Assembly: GCA_028023455.1 (NCBI GenBank)
Contig: JAQFVV010006311.1
Location: forward strand, 3,751,490 to 3,815,489
Length of the DNA: 64,000 bases
DNA from: Epiperipatus broadwayi
Taxonomy: Eukaryota > Onychophora > Udeonychophora > Euonychophora > Peripatidae
Direction: 5' to 3'
Numbering within the stretch: the stretch's first letter is position 1; each line of letters begins with the position of its first letter. Both the position numbers and the translations under genes were made by a program. The notes beneath the pieces were generated by a model. The model was not told the origin of the DNA, did not search any database, and saw only the letters and a program-made list of their open reading frames with translations. Shown here piece after piece: positions 12,221 through 25,140 of the stretch.

Positions 12221-12968
12221 AATGAATGAATTAAATGGATATATCATTAAAAAATCATCACATCAGTTCTTGTATCATTAATCAAAAGCTAATCAAAATA
12301 CTCTTTCCACATGTTCAAAATATTGTTATCACATAAGAAAGGATCACTGTTTGATTTAATATAATTGTGATACCACTTCCAGCTCCACATGTTTTTTCAA
12401 TGCATCAAAAAAGATCTACAATACATGATTAGCTAATGTCTATATCTTCTTTGCAGTTTTAAATAACTAATCACTTTTTAATCATCTTGTCATTCGTGAA
12501 CATATGCCTCCAAATTTTTATATTTGTTATGAATTCTACATTTAATCTATTATTTTGTTATCCAGAGAAGGTCATGTTACTTTTTAATTAAATCACTAAT
12601 ATAATCATTGTCAGAAAACTACTTATGATTCTTTTTAATGAACCCAATAATACATTTACTTGTATCAATAATATATTCCTTAAGAGAATTTCATACTTTA
12701 ATAATATGACAGTTCTAAAAATCCAAATTAGTACATTTTGGTGTTTAATATTTGTTAAAATTTATTATGTAGTAAATTGTTCTAAAGAACAAACATCAAA
12801 TTTCTTGTGATTGGGATAAGAGTAATATTTATTTTTAATGCAACTATCATTTTAATCTTAGAGTATAATAATCTATATATCCAACAATCTAAGCTTGTGA
12901 ATCCTTATATAATGTGAACTTCAAATATATATTTATATATTCACATGGATTTTGTCAAAGCAGCTACT
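12221..12968. other. AT-rich non-coding DNA
   Basis: May include further decayed 5' LINE sequence, but no alignable motif is visible. Confidence 0.35.
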
Positions 12969-13175
12969 ATAAATAAAAGATGGATTCCATTTTTCATTAT
13001 GATCTACCTTAATATAAACCAAGAGGCATGATGAGGATTTTAAGAGATTAAGGTTTTTATATTTATAGAAGTTTAAATAAATCCCACTAAAATTTTAAAA
13101 ATATAAAAATCCCAATGTGTTTAAGTTCTAAAATCTTATAGTAGAGTAAAAAGTGGAATTCATCTTTTACTTATA
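12969..13175. repeat. Inverted repeat, MITE-like
   Basis: 12969-12996 is an imperfect reverse complement of 13148-13175, sharing ATAAAAGATGGATTCCA with few differences. A third, direct occurrence of the right-hand word lies near 13490-13517. The right end abuts TTGCCTTGACAACAGATTG, a word that recurs at 21.74 kb and in both arms of the MITE at 54.3 kb. Confidence 0.5.
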
Positions 13176-13460
13176 GAGGTTGCCTTGACAACAGATTGAA
13201 GGTTTATGATTCAACTTGCACTATTATCATATGATCGCATTTTCAAATATCTAGCTTTGTGAAAAACTAGATTTGGTATCTAAATAATAATTAAATGCAG
13301 TGGGCTTGAAAGTATAAAAGTGATTATTTATAAATCTATTTTCAAAACAGGTTATATTTGATTGCTTATTGGATTTAAAAAAAAACCTTTTAGAAATATA
13401 AATATTTCAATCAGTTAAAATCTTGTGCTAGTTCTCTTTATCTTTATTAAGATATTCGAC

Positions 13461-13485
13461 CAGAGAGAGAGAGAGAGAGAGAGAG
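13461..13485. repeat. (GA)n microsatellite
   Basis: About 12 uninterrupted AG units. Confidence 0.9.
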
Positions 13486-16400
13486 GGGTGAAATTTATCT
13501 TTTACTTATAAAGTTATTTTACTGAAAGCATATTTATGGTTTGGATAAATTTGGGCTATAATAATTAGATTATACTTATAAAACCATCTAATTTTGTGCA
13601 AAATGAAGTTCATTATCTAAGTTGTATATAATTAGTTTAATATTTTTATTAATTAATATAATGAAAGCAAAGAAATGAGTGATGATATTATAACATATGA
13701 GTAAAAAGATATGTTTAATTATCTATCAATTACTATTGGCAGTTCTAAAAGAAACAATATGCTCTAGTAGCAATATCAACTTTTTTATTTTAACTGTAAT
13801 AAATAAAATATCGTTCTTTTATTTCTCATTAATTTATTTGTTTATATTATAATTAATTAATGAAAATATTTAATCTAACATGTATAACTTTCTGTGAGAA
13901 AATATTATTTATAGGATGGCAATAAAAATAAGTATTTGTTATAAGTCCTCATACTTATAAAAATATATATGATTGAATTTAAATTCATATAAGATTAAAA
14001 AATTGGGTTAGAAATGAAACAGGGTCTTTTTGTTTCAAATTACACTTTAAACAATAAAGCTATTATTGGGGTTTAAAGTAAAAAATATAGCTTAAGTCAT
14101 TAGTAATTAATAGGTACCTAATAACACTACTAGTGAAAAGAATATATAGATTTATATTTGGTAAAAATATATATTTACTGAAATATATTGGAGGGGGGGG
14201 GGCTACAAATAATTAGAAATCATTTTCTGAAAAATGGGAACATTATAGTACATGCTTCTGCTACTAGATGCTTCTTGAAGGATTCCTCTTTGATAGTCTT
14301 CTGACCATCATCATTAAATGTTTTTGTTAAATGTATTTTACATATTTGTCAAGTTTAGTAATGTTGGACAAGGGCAATGAAAAAAAATTATCAATAATTA
14401 TGCACTAAATAAAGTGGCATATAAATTGTGAATTATTCCATATGTAATACCACATTATATCTGATTCTACTTGTATGACCACATATTTTAATCATGAATC
14501 AAGAACTTTATTTTTCAGTTTAATATTGTTTTATTCTTATAAGTCTTACTACAAAATGTAATCACTGTTAATGTCTATTCCTAAATGAATGAATGCAACT
14601 TTGAACATGGATGTATAGATATAGCATTTCTTTACACATATGAATAAAAAATAAACTAATCATCCATACTATATTAAATCAAGTTTCCCAAATTGTCCTA
14701 AGTAATATTATTTATCAACCTGACTATGAGATAACAAAAAACTTTTATTCTTAGATATTGGTTCTATGCAGAATTTCTATACTGTAACGGTATGAAAAAT
14801 AGAGCTATTTTAACCTAACCAAGAGATGCAAGTAGAGGGGGTTCAAACCTCATCTACTCCTCCAGATTTCTACCAAGCAGCTTACTTCCCAAACCTCACT
14901 AGAATTTTTTCTTAATGTATGCCCAGTGGTCAGGGAGAGATGAGATCCTAAAGGGGAATTTTAACAAAGAAAAATCAGGTTTAGACTATATAATGACACA
15001 GACAAGATGTCGATGAGATTAGTGAATGAAAGTTTACTGTTCAATTAAAAGATATGACAATTTGAATGTTGCAAGTTATTTTCTTGCATCTACAGACATG
15101 AATATGTATTGATATGCATTAGTAAGATCCACCTAATATAATTAAACAATAGTACAGTAATTACAGAATAATACCATACTTAGCCAGCAACTGGGTGCTT
15201 TACTTTAAAGGAGAGAGACAGAAAAACATAAGTCTAGGGTGAAATTACAAAAATGGATAATTGGTTAAAACTAGTTAAATAGATTAAGGGCATGTTCAAA
15301 TATAGCCTGCATTTAAATGACAAAATAAAGAAAATCCCCTCCCCCCTCCAGTGGACACTTCTCAGACTTAGCAATATTTTGAGCAAATTACAAAGTTAAG
15401 GTTTTATCTATAAAGAAATTAAACATTACTGTGGTCCTTGGTGATTTAATTGTGTGAGCATAGAAGCAAGTCTTGAAGGTACAAAGTTTTTATATATGGC
15501 TAACTTGAGGTCTGGATAGCACTCCAGTTCTAACGCAACAGTTAGAGAGATGGAACCCGTTTGCCTCAGCATGATCTGAGCTCAGGATGAAGTATACGTG
15601 CTTGTGTCCAGTAGTAATATTTGAAAAAGGGGTCGAGATCCACATTATCATCAATGGTAATCTCAAAGCAGTGTTAGCCTATGAATCAAAGATGACAGGA
15701 GCTATGGATATGTGCCGAGACCCCCACGCAAATCACGAGTAGCACACAATATAAGAGAAAATGCAGTCAACTGACCATTAAACTTTAAAACCTTGGATAA
15801 AATATAGGTATATGAAATAATATGACTTCATAATCTTTGAGACTGAAAGAATATCTACTATTAGAAATAATTACTTTGCACCTTTTAACATTAAAATATA
15901 TAAAAAGATAGGTATATTAAGTAATCACTATTTAACTAGTTCACCCTTAGAGTTAATGAAGATTTAAGATTTTAATTTACACATATATAACTGTACTGTA
16001 CCCTCTCTTATATTTAATCAAATTATAAAACGCTTAAGCTATATCTGTTTTAGACAAATAGATATATATATTAGTAAAAACCCAGATTGACTTTAAGTAT
16101 AAAAAATATAAGACAGGAAGTGGATAATTTTTATAAAATGCATAAAATTGAACGCTTTAATATGTATACTCGAATGTCATTTTCTTTTATATTTCTAGGT
16201 ATAAATTAAAAGAAACATTGAATTATTTTCCAAAAAAAAAAAAAATCAACGATTGCGTGTTCTGCTTTTTTTTTCTCTTTCTAATATATATTTAAAAAAA
16301 TAGTGAAACCAATATGGCAGGAGGGAATTGGAAGGAGAAATTTTATTCAAAGAGTTTTCTAATAAATCAGAAATATTCCCGTATTGGTCGAACAAATGGA

Positions 16401-17432
16401 AATAAATGGAATTAGATTATTTCTCTCTTCCAGTTTCTCCAATATACATATGTTTATGCCAAGCTATAAAAAAGAAATCGTGTTTCTTTTAAAAAAATAT
16501 TAGCAATATACAATTCAAGTAATGTATAATGGCAATCCATTAACCAAAAAAAAAAAAGATTTACGTATATATTAATAGGATTAAGAATTGCCATTATATT
16601 AATCAAACAAAAAAAAAAATAACAATGAAAATGTTAAAAATTATCAGGCTATATATATTAACACATTATAATTATCATATATAAATAACTTAAGTTTATG
16701 ATTTAAGCCAATATAACATACAAGTGTAAGTTAAAGTTACCGGTAACGATTTAAGATTGCGTATGTCTTTATTAGATAACCATGAAGACATTCTGATCAG
16801 CAATCCCTACTGATGTCTTACGGTGATTTCTGTCCTCAGTTATCCATTTATAGAAGCAGGAAATTGTCAGGAAAAATTGTTCTAGCACTCTACATTTCTT
16901 GGGTTACATCTTTCAAGCTCCAGCAGACAGGAAAACGATTGAGAGATAGATAGAAAAAGTCTACTCCACCATTTTACTTACAGCACCCATTTTAAGTTCT
17001 TTTTTTTTTCTTGTCTATAGAATGCTGGTGGCTTAAGAATTTATTCAGCAAGGGGCTAAAATATTTTCTTTGTTGTAGAGAGCTCTTTCCAAAAAAAAAA
17101 ATTAATTATACTTCTTCACCAATAAAAAGATCTTTGTGACTGTTTTCAGTCCAAGCTGTAGAGCTGAGCCAGGTAAAAGAGAGAGAACAATAGACAAGTT
17201 CTCAATTTAGACCTAACTTGTTGGCCATCTTACATTCCAATGCCATTGTTCTGCTATTTTATTTTTAATTAGTGTTTTTTAATTAATTATCCCTATCTAA
17301 CTAATCTTTTTCTCTAATGAGTTCTGTGATTCTAGAAATTTTATTTTGTTATCTACAATAAAATCTTTCAATTTTATTTTATAAAATTTACGGAATGTTT
17401 TTAAAGTTTTTACTTACTTTAAATTTAGTCTA
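13486..17432. other. Long non-coding stretch
   Basis: No gene, RT or transposase motif was found. A G10 run occurs at about 14193-14202 and several A10-13 runs between 16.2 and 17.1 kb. A moderately GC-richer patch (15480-15740) has no open frame of note. GTTACCGGTAAC at 16736-16747 is a perfect 12-bp palindrome without an evident partner. Confidence 0.4.
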
Positions 17433-17575
17433 CATTCACTGTGGTTGGACTCAGGGTCTTTAGTTAAACCACAGTGAATGGTGAAGCAAACATATATATA
17501 TATATATATATTTAATATGTATATATGTGTAGCTTCAATACACACACATATACATATATATATATATATATTTAA
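17433..17575. repeat. Hairpin plus (TA)n arrays
   Basis: A perfect 14-bp hairpin arm, CATTCACTGTGGTT at 17433-17446, pairs with 17467-17480. It is followed by GTGAAGC and two TA arrays (about 17490-17512 and 17555-17573). The same hairpin next to a TA array, in inverted arrangement, is found at 62.82-62.91 kb, so this is a repeat family. Confidence 0.8.
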
Positions 17576-18603
17576 TTACATATCTGAATAACGTTTAAGT
17601 TTATAATGCCATGATTTTCTTTAACACAATAAATAATTCATATTTTGATTAAGTAACTTTCTTTCTGATTAACCACTAACACGTCACAATTCAAACATTT
17701 TAAATAATTTATATAACATAAACAAAATTCTTACATGAAATATAATTTAAACAACATTTTTATGTAATATATAATGTAAAGAAAATGATTATGTAAAATA
17801 CAAAGTAACTATATACATAAATAGGTTCACATGTACATACAAGAAGTAATCCTAAGAATCATAATTTTAACTAACAATATTTTCGTAATTAATTTTTAAC
17901 TCTTAACTAACTTTATTTTATTTAGAGAGAGTTTTTAATGTAGTTCAAACACAAAGATAAACATCTTCATTTTTGGATGCATAAGTATTTCTTGATGGTC
18001 TATACTTGTATTTTTTTTTTATGAGTAATAGCATAGATGCAAGTTATGTTGTAGAATTAAGATGTTTTTATCTTTAAATTTTATTCCTTTAAATAGTATT
18101 GAGATATAGGGTTTGTTTGATAGAAATTTGAGTTTTTATCTTGCATTTTGTATAAGTTGCTGATATCTAGAATTTGTTCATGGAATCAGGAAATTTGGGG
18201 TAATCAATCTTTTTTCTAGTCTTCTATGGATCATAAGCGAACATGGAAACAATTTTGTTTTATTCAATGTTTAGAAATCAACTAAAACTGGTACACTTTT
18301 TTGGGATCATATAGAACATGGTTTTCTCTCTTTTCTTTTCACAGTACAATTTATTATTCATTATGTTTTTTCAGTTGTTTTTTTATATCTTTTAATAAGA
18401 TGCTCTTTTTTTTGTTTAGATTTTATCTACGAATTTCATTGTATTTTAGATAACATGGTAGTTTATCTAATCAATTTAATCAAACACTACGAAAATATTT
18501 TCATTTGATTATGTTATTAACTTCTCAATATGACTACTTTATTTTTTAATATTCCAAATGACTAGATTTAAATACTTTTTCAATATTTCTCTTTTAATGA
18601 AGT
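17576..18603. other. AT-rich non-coding DNA
   Basis: Nothing recognised. Confidence 0.4.
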
Positions 18604-18715
18604 AACTAGAAATATATTTGTCTTGCATTGGTGGTCGAGAGGTCAGCGCGACTGCCTTGCACTAGCAGGCGGCCGATGCTATGACACTTAAAAAAAAAAA
18701 ACTAGAAATATATTT
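18604..18715 (+). mobile_element. tRNA-derived SINE, internally deleted, with 16-bp target duplication
   Basis: The body starts GCATTGGTGGTCGAGAGGTC at 18625 and ends GCTATGACAC plus an A tract. AACTAGAAATATATTT is repeated on both sides (18604-18619 and 18700-18715). The head contains the acceptor-like GCATTGG and an A-box of the class II (Leu/Ser-like) tRNA type, but the T-arm/B-box present in the 58.6-kb copy is missing. The clean target duplications mark it as a LINE-mobilised insertion. Confidence 0.85.
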
Positions 18716-18785
18716 CTTTAATATTTTTTTTTCATTATTAAAAAATGAGCAAACAGTTTAAACTTTGTGGCTAAATGTTCTAAAG

Positions 18786-18878
18786 TGCAAAATATAAAAT
18801 GCGCTAACACGCACAAGCACATATTTGTTGTCTTCAGCTTTGTGGGCTTGTGCGTGTTAGCGCATTTTATATTTTGCA
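18786..18878. repeat. Perfect 33-bp-arm hairpin
   Basis: 18786-18818 and 18846-18878 are exact reverse complements separated by 27 nt. The arms begin TGCAAAATATAAAATGCGC. It is a small foldback element with no coding content. Confidence 0.95.
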
Positions 18879-19000
18879 TTATTAAAAAAAATAACTTTTC
18901 ATTTTAATAATTATTGCATATCCCAAACTAATATATTCCAATTAAAAATTACTTAGATTTAAAAATAAATATCTTTTTATTTTTTTCTAGATTTTTTTCT

Positions 19001-19166
19001 TTAAATGTAGAATGAAATGAAGGTATTTTAATTTCTTTTAGAAATATGACTGTGAAAAATATCTCCATATATATACTTACACTCTTAAATGTAGAGTGAA
19101 AAGTACTTTAATTTCTTTTAGCAATGAGATTGTGAAAATGTCCCTATGTACATGCATACACTCTTA
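19001..19166. repeat. ~80-bp direct duplication
   Basis: Two consecutive units share AATGTAGARTGAAA, TTTTAATTTCTTTTAG and TGTGAAAA words. A further relative of the ending (GAAAATGTCCCT) is at 1459-1470. Confidence 0.6.
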
Positions 19167-19522
19167 TAATCCATAAATAGTATATCGAATCTATTTCTCT
19201 GTGTGATAAATTACTAAGTTGACAATTCTAACCATATGTGCGTTGACTTTTTTTTTACTTCTGCCTTGCAAGCAAAACTATCATTTTCATACTGATGGCT
19301 TAAAGAAAAGATGCTGAATACATTAATTTTTCATACTTTTGAACGGTAAAAAAACATATTTCTAGAATTAAAACAATAATTCTTGAATTTTTATTAAAAG
19401 TCTGTTACTTCCCATCTAATAAAAAGATGATTGGTTAGATTTGTGAATGGTTTATCAATTTAGTAAGATAAAATAGGAAAGTTATGTTTGATCAGTTGAA
19501 TGGAATTATTGAGCTTTAATTA

Positions 19523-20840
19523 CAGCTTCTCAAACAGGATGTTGGGATCCCATTTTCATGGAATCCTGGTGTAAAAAAATGTCCCATTATCCTGGAATTA
19601 TGAACCAAATTTTCTGGGAATCACTCTAATTCTTATTAAGATTTTTTTTACTTTTTTTAAAGATATTTTTTGGTCATAATAATGAATTTCGGGCAAAATT
19701 AAAAAAATGCAATACATGTGCCACAGATAAAGAATTTATCCTACAAATTCAAATATATTGAATTGTAGTTGTCTGTTATCTATAATTATAATTTACAAAC
19801 TTTTCAGTATAAACGTATTGTTATGAAACTCATTTTCTACTCTTAAAATGATTTTTAATACGAATTTGTAAACAAAAATGTTGTGCAATTATGAAATTTG
19901 ACTTTATTAAATTAAAACTGTTATTAAAACAGGCAAGACTCTCTATACATCTTGCTATTCAGTGCAAGCCAGAGTAATCAAGCATAAGAAATGGTGACCA
20001 TGTGATGTTTATTGGATTAAATTAAAACTCAGGGATCTCCTTATCTGTAGTTATTTTTGGTGAATACATGTACTTTATTTTATTATTATGATTATTACTG
20101 GGAGTAATTTAGTATAAACAAAACCTAAGTAAATAAAGAAGTATTTAAGTAATATTTGAAAATTATTCTGAAAATATTTCAAAATTTTATTCTTAATTCT
20201 TAAAGACAAATTTTACAATTAGAAAATTTTTATAAAGAATAAAAAAGATTTTTTAAGCATGGTTTTAAAAATAGAATTGCAAGTAAGACTAGAGTTGAGA
20301 ATCCAGAAGATGTACCATATGAGTAAGGAAATGAATATTTTTGAAGCAACAGGGAAGTGCACAAATAATTTAAAAAAATTATATAATGCACTAATGACCA
20401 TCACTGACATCAGTTGAATAGAAAAGAGATTTTTCTGCAGCTGGTCTTTTCATCACGAAAATTTGATCATCTTTAAGTGATAGTGCCATTGACAACTTAT
20501 ATTTTTTTAAAAAAATTATTATAAAAAATAATGTTTTCATTTCTCATTATATTTTATTCAAATTAATATGAAATTATTTTTGTTTTGTTTATAATGAATT
20601 ATTTGGTATTTAAGCTTATTGCATTAAAAATGATCTTTTTTAAAAACCTCATAGTAAATTTTTTTGTATTGCTTTGAATTGGGAAAAAATATTTCACCAC
20701 CCAGTAACAACACAATATGCACTATGTAGATTAATTCATGCTTATTAACAGACCTTGGTAAAACATGTGATCCCAGGAATAAAATCATTTTTATCCTGGA
20801 ATCCTAGGATTTGAATTTTGTGGGAAATGTAAAACCCTAG
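19523..20840 (+). mobile_element. Degenerate hAT transposon
   Basis: The region is defined by the hAT dimerisation-domain remnant inside it. The left end starts CAGCTTCTCAAAC and the right end closes AAAACCCTAG, poorly conserved but hAT-like termini. Candidate diverged 8-bp flanks are TTTAATTA (left) and CTTAACTA (right). Most of the transposase is deleted or unreadable. Exact ends are uncertain. Confidence 0.5.
20320..20515 (+). pseudogene. hAT transposase C-terminal (dimerisation) remnant
   Basis: In the plus strand the frame reads KEMNIFEATGKCTNNLKKLY, then NALMTITDISVE, stop, KRDFSAAGLFITKI, stop, SSLSDSAIDNLYFF. This follows the hAT C-terminal signature (TSVESER-FSAAGL--TK-RSSLS---ID-L-FL) closely. 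At least two in-frame stops show it is dead. It is the only readable part of the element around it. Confidence 0.85.
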
Positions 20841-21274
20841 CTTAACTACTATTTTAATGTTCAATCTTACTTTACTAACAATTTTTCTTCCAAAGTATCA
20901 AACTATAAAATAAGTTGGAAGCAAAAAGTTTGAAACTGTAGCTTGTACCTTATACTTTAGTACTATAATGTGTGTTTGGGTATTCAGGCAAAATATTATA
21001 ACACTTAAAATATACAATGTGGAATTGGATTTATATAGTGTAATAAGACAATAAAAGGATATCTTATAAATTAATTAACTAACAAAAATATATATAATTA
21101 GCTTAAATAATAGTAGTTTACTTTTTTAAAAGGCAATCTCTTCTAGAATGTTTGACTCCAACACTATCCACTAAACAACTTTCAATACATTCACTTGAAC
21201 AAGACCATTCTCCCCATTCTCCACCTATATATACATTAAGACTATTTAATTAATAATGAAGATAGAATTTTTTA
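20841..21274. other. AT-rich non-coding DNA
   Basis: Nothing recognised. Confidence 0.4.
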
Positions 21275-21543
21275 CATTAAATGCTTTTACTGATTGTGCA
21301 CTAAAAATAAAATAATTATTTCTTCAACCATAATTGGGGGTTTTAGATTTAACTTGAAATAAAAGCACGGGGGACTTCCAGAAATTAAGTAAATTTCTTA
21401 TTATAAAAACAGGGATTGATATAATTAATTTCTGATCCCCCTTCCCAATGCTTCTCTTTCAAGTTAAATCTAAAAATTTCAATTGTGGTTGAAGAAATCA
21501 TTATTGTATTTCTTTTAGTACACACTCAATAAAGCATTTAATA
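21275..21543. mobile_element. ~270-bp MITE with ~95-bp inverted arms
   Basis: 21275-21365 and about 21450-21543 are imperfect reverse complements. Both carry AAGTTAAATCTAAAA or its complement and the words TTCTTCAACCA / TGGTTGAAGAA. The centre has no ORF. Confidence 0.8.
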
Positions 21544-21978
21544 TATAAAAAAATATTATTATTTTTTAAGTTTTTAGTATTGACCCAGTGAATGAAAATA
21601 TAAAATTATATTGAATTTTAAAGTAAGTGGACAATTATAGTTGATATTTATATACATATATATCACTAGATATTTCCACTATAAATTGAAATGTATACCT
21701 CTTATGTATATATCATATTTAGTATGTGTAAAAGAATATTGCCTTGGCAACAGATTGAGATTGTTGGTTGATATTGATAATGAGATTGTCTAAGTATTGA
21801 CTGATTTTAATAACAATAATACATGTGTATATCCTGTAAATGAATCTCATTTTTTACATATAATTTTACTTTAAATCAATATCATTAAATGTATCAGTTG
21901 TAAGTTAATATATATACTCTTAATGTATATATTATATTTAGTGTGCATATATAATTATATATGTATAATAAATTTTTG

Positions 21979-23160
21979 CACATAGTCAAATGTCAGTAAG
22001 AGCTTAAAAAACTTAAGTGAATACTTAAGTTTAGAGCACATTTCTATAAATGCACCAACTTTCACTGACCATGCTAAATCACGGCTTCAGCCTATTGTGT
22101 TCCTGATGTTATAATATTTGAATTGTACAAATCTATTTAACCTATCACAGGAGAAAGACAGTGTCTCATTTTTAACCACCTATGATCAGACAAATATGAC
22201 CTATAAATATAAATCTATTATTATAAAGCGCTGAAAATCTTGAAATCATTAGATCAAAAGTCGAACTCCAGTAACACTTTTACTTTTAAATATTATAAAT
22301 TTCCACACACTCACACACTCATGCATCAGTAAGAGTTTAAAAAACTCAAAGGAATACCCAAGTTTAGAGTGCATTTCTATAAATACACCAACTTTCACTG
22401 ACCATACTAAATCAGGGTTTAAGTATTCACTTAAGTTTTTTAGACTCTTACTAATGTGGGAGTGCATGGAGATTTATAATATTTAAAAGTAATAGCGCAT
22501 TATCGGAGTTTGACTTCTGATCTAATGATTTCAATCACTTTATAATAATAGATTTACATTTATAGGTCTGATTGTTGGTGATTAAAATGAGACACTGTCT
22601 TTCTCCTGCAATAGGTTAAATAGATTTGTACAATTCAAAATTTGATTATAACATCAGGCACGCAATAGATTCAAGCCCTAATTCAGCATGGTCAGTGAAA
22701 GTTGGTGTATTTATAGAAATATACTCTAAACTTAAGTATTCATTTAAGTTTTGTAAACTCTTACTGATGCGGGATTACACAGAGATTTATAATATTTAAA
22801 AGGAATAGTGCATTATCAGAGCTCAACTTCCGATCTAATGATTTCAAGATTTTCCGCGCTTTATAATAATAGACTTACATTTATAGGTTGATCGTGGTTG
22901 GTTAAAAATGAGACACTGTCTTTCTCATGCAATATGTTAAATAGATTTGTACAATTCAAAATTTGATTATAACATCAGGCACACAATAGATTCAAGCCCT
23001 GACTTAGCATAGTCAGTGAAAGTTGGTGTATTTATAAAAATGCACTCTAAATTTAAGTATTCACTTAAGTTTTTTAAACTCTTACTGATGTGAGTGCATG
23101 GAAATTTATAATATTTAAAAGTAATAGTGCATTATATGAGTTCCATTTCCGATCTAATGA
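21979..23160. repeat. Palindromic plus tandem ~320-bp repeat
   Basis: Three direct units end at about 22535, 22855 and 23150 with the word TTCYGATCTAATGATTT. They are preceded by one unit in opposite orientation (about 21979-22380), so the block starts as a palindrome and continues as tandem copies. Conserved words are CAGTGAAAGTTGGTG, GAGACACTGTCTTTCTC and CTTAAGTATTCACTTAAG. A short hairpin of the same family is at 61.57-61.71 kb. Frames inside one copy are not preserved in the others. Confidence 0.85.
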
Positions 23161-23223
23161 TTTTATTATATTTTAAAAATTTTAAAGTATTTATTAATAT
23201 TATCATTTTCTTGTGCTTAGTAC

Positions 23224-24646
23224 ACAAATGAAGAATGGTAAGGCTATTGGATTTGATGCAGTACCTATAGAATTTTTGAGAGAAATGGGAGAAATTTACT
23301 ATGAAGGAAATAGTTGGACTTTGCAATTTGATATATAATAGTGGAGTTTGGCCTGAAGATTTTTTAAGAACTATAGTGATTCCAATTGCTAAAAAGAAGA
23401 AAGCTATTAAATGTGAAGAGTATAGGGCAATAAGTATATTGTCTCATGTTTCTAAGGTGTTATTGAGGATTTTAACTCAAAGGATTTATGGGAAGGTTGA
23501 CTATTATATTGCTGAAGAACAGTTTGGTTTTCGGAAAGGAAAAAGCACAAGAGATGCTATTGGTATTGTTAGGACAATTGCAGAAAGATATATTGAAAGA
23601 GATAAAGGAATTGGTGTTTTGTAGATTTAGAAAAGGCATTTGATAGAGTAAGCTGGGATAAACTGATGTCTATCTTAAGAGATAAAGGAGTATTCTGGAA
23701 AGAAAGACGATTGATATGGAATATGTATAATGGTCAAAGAATAAGAGTTAGATTTGGATGTAATGAGACTGATGAAGTGAATATAGAAAGTGGAGTTAGG
23801 CAAGGATGTAGTATGTCACCTGTTTTGTTTAATATTTATTTAGAAGATATGCTAAATAATTATTTGGACTGTGGAGGAGCAAATGTTGGAGGGAGAGTAA
23901 TAAAGTGAATAAGATTTGCAGATGATATGGCTCTTATTGCTGAGGAAGAAAAGGATCTTCAGAATATGTTGAATAAATTGGAAGAAGGATGTATGGCATA
24001 TGGAATGAAGATTAATATTGAAAAGACTAAGTGTTTATGGATAGGGAGAGATGCAAAAAGACTGCAAATTGGAATCCATGATGACATGGTGCAGCAGGTG
24101 AAGGGATTTAGATATTTGGGTTGTTGGTTGAGTGAGGATGGAAGAAGTGAAGATGAAGTTAAAAGAAGAATAGCATTGGCAAAGGTGACATTTGTAAAAA
24201 GAAAGAAGATATTTTGTGGACCTATGGAAAGAGAATTAAGGAAAAGATTAATTAAATGTTATGTGTGGAGTGTATTAATGTATGGTTGTGAGACATGGAC
24301 ATTGAGTAATAGAATTAAGAAATGACTGGAAGCTTTTGAGATGTGGACATGGAGAAAAATGGAAAAAATCAGTTGGGTGAATAAAATAACAAATGAAGAA
24401 GTTTTGAAAAGGGTTAATGAGGAAAGAAGATTGATTGAAAGTATCAAAGAGAGAAAGAGAAACTGGATTGGACATATACTAAGAAAATATTATAGTTTAA
24501 TGAAAGATGTCTTGGAAGGAATGGTGAGTGGAAATAAAAAGAAAGGACTGAAGAGATTGACATTATTGGATGATATACGAGATGGAAGGGGTTATGTGGA
24601 ATTGAGGAAGTGGGCAAGGAAGAGAATGGAATGGAAGAATGGATGA
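23224..24646 (+). pseudogene. Non-LTR retrotransposon RT (ORF2 3' half), frameshifted
   Basis: Collinear RT motifs occur in three frames. KNGKAIGFDAVPIEFL (23235-) is followed by a shift, then EEYRAISILSHVSKVLLRIL and EEQFGFRKGKSTRDAI (23400-23560). After another shift come VDLEKAFDRVSW (motif A, catalytic Asp, about 23620), SGVRQGCSMSPVLFNIYLEDM (23790-23850) and, after a stop, FADDMALIAEEE (FADD box at about 23915). Then follow IEKTKCLWIG, RYLGCWLSEDG and a downstream YVWSVLMYGCETWTL. After another stop the C-terminal domain reads LEAFEMWTW...NWIGHILR and ends at the stop at about 24646. The endonuclease is absent, so the copy is 5'-truncated right after the tandem repeat. Few changes separate it from an intact reading, so it is fairly young. 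Confidence 0.9.
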
Positions 24647-25140
24647 ACTGATGTAGTGACTACTCTCTGGACCTGTCTATTGGACAGACTACTATTGATT
24701 GAGATATAGCGATTATGAACCTGAGATAAGATTTAAAGTTTTTAAAAAGAATTTAAATTTAAATAAAGTAAAAAGCTGAGATAAAATTTACATTACTATA
24801 CAGAAAAAGAATCAGAATTAAAACCAATTCTTTTTTTATGTTGCACTTCAAATATACAATAGTCAAATATGTTTAAAAATACATATATACAAGCAACAAA
24901 GATTACAAATTATAAAATTATTATATAAAAGCCTTTTTCGGCAAATTATGTTTTTTTGCCCTTTTCAATATGACTCTGTGATTTAAAGCACATACAGCGA
25001 CATCTATATCAACACATGAGAGAAGATAGATAAACAAATGGATATTTGACATGATCTATTATGTGATTTTTTCCCCCTCAATTCTACTACAAAATTACTC
25101 TGTTATATATATTGAATGGATATATATCCACATATATTAA

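Noticed and set aside
17140-17195. Possible 23-nt exon between TTTTCAG and GTAAAAG
   Set aside because: Too short, stop in one frame, no supporting context.
22820-22840. TTCCGATCT in the 22-kb repeat as adapter contamination
   Set aside because: The word is part of the repeat unit and varies naturally among its copies (TTCTGATCT, TTCCGATCT).
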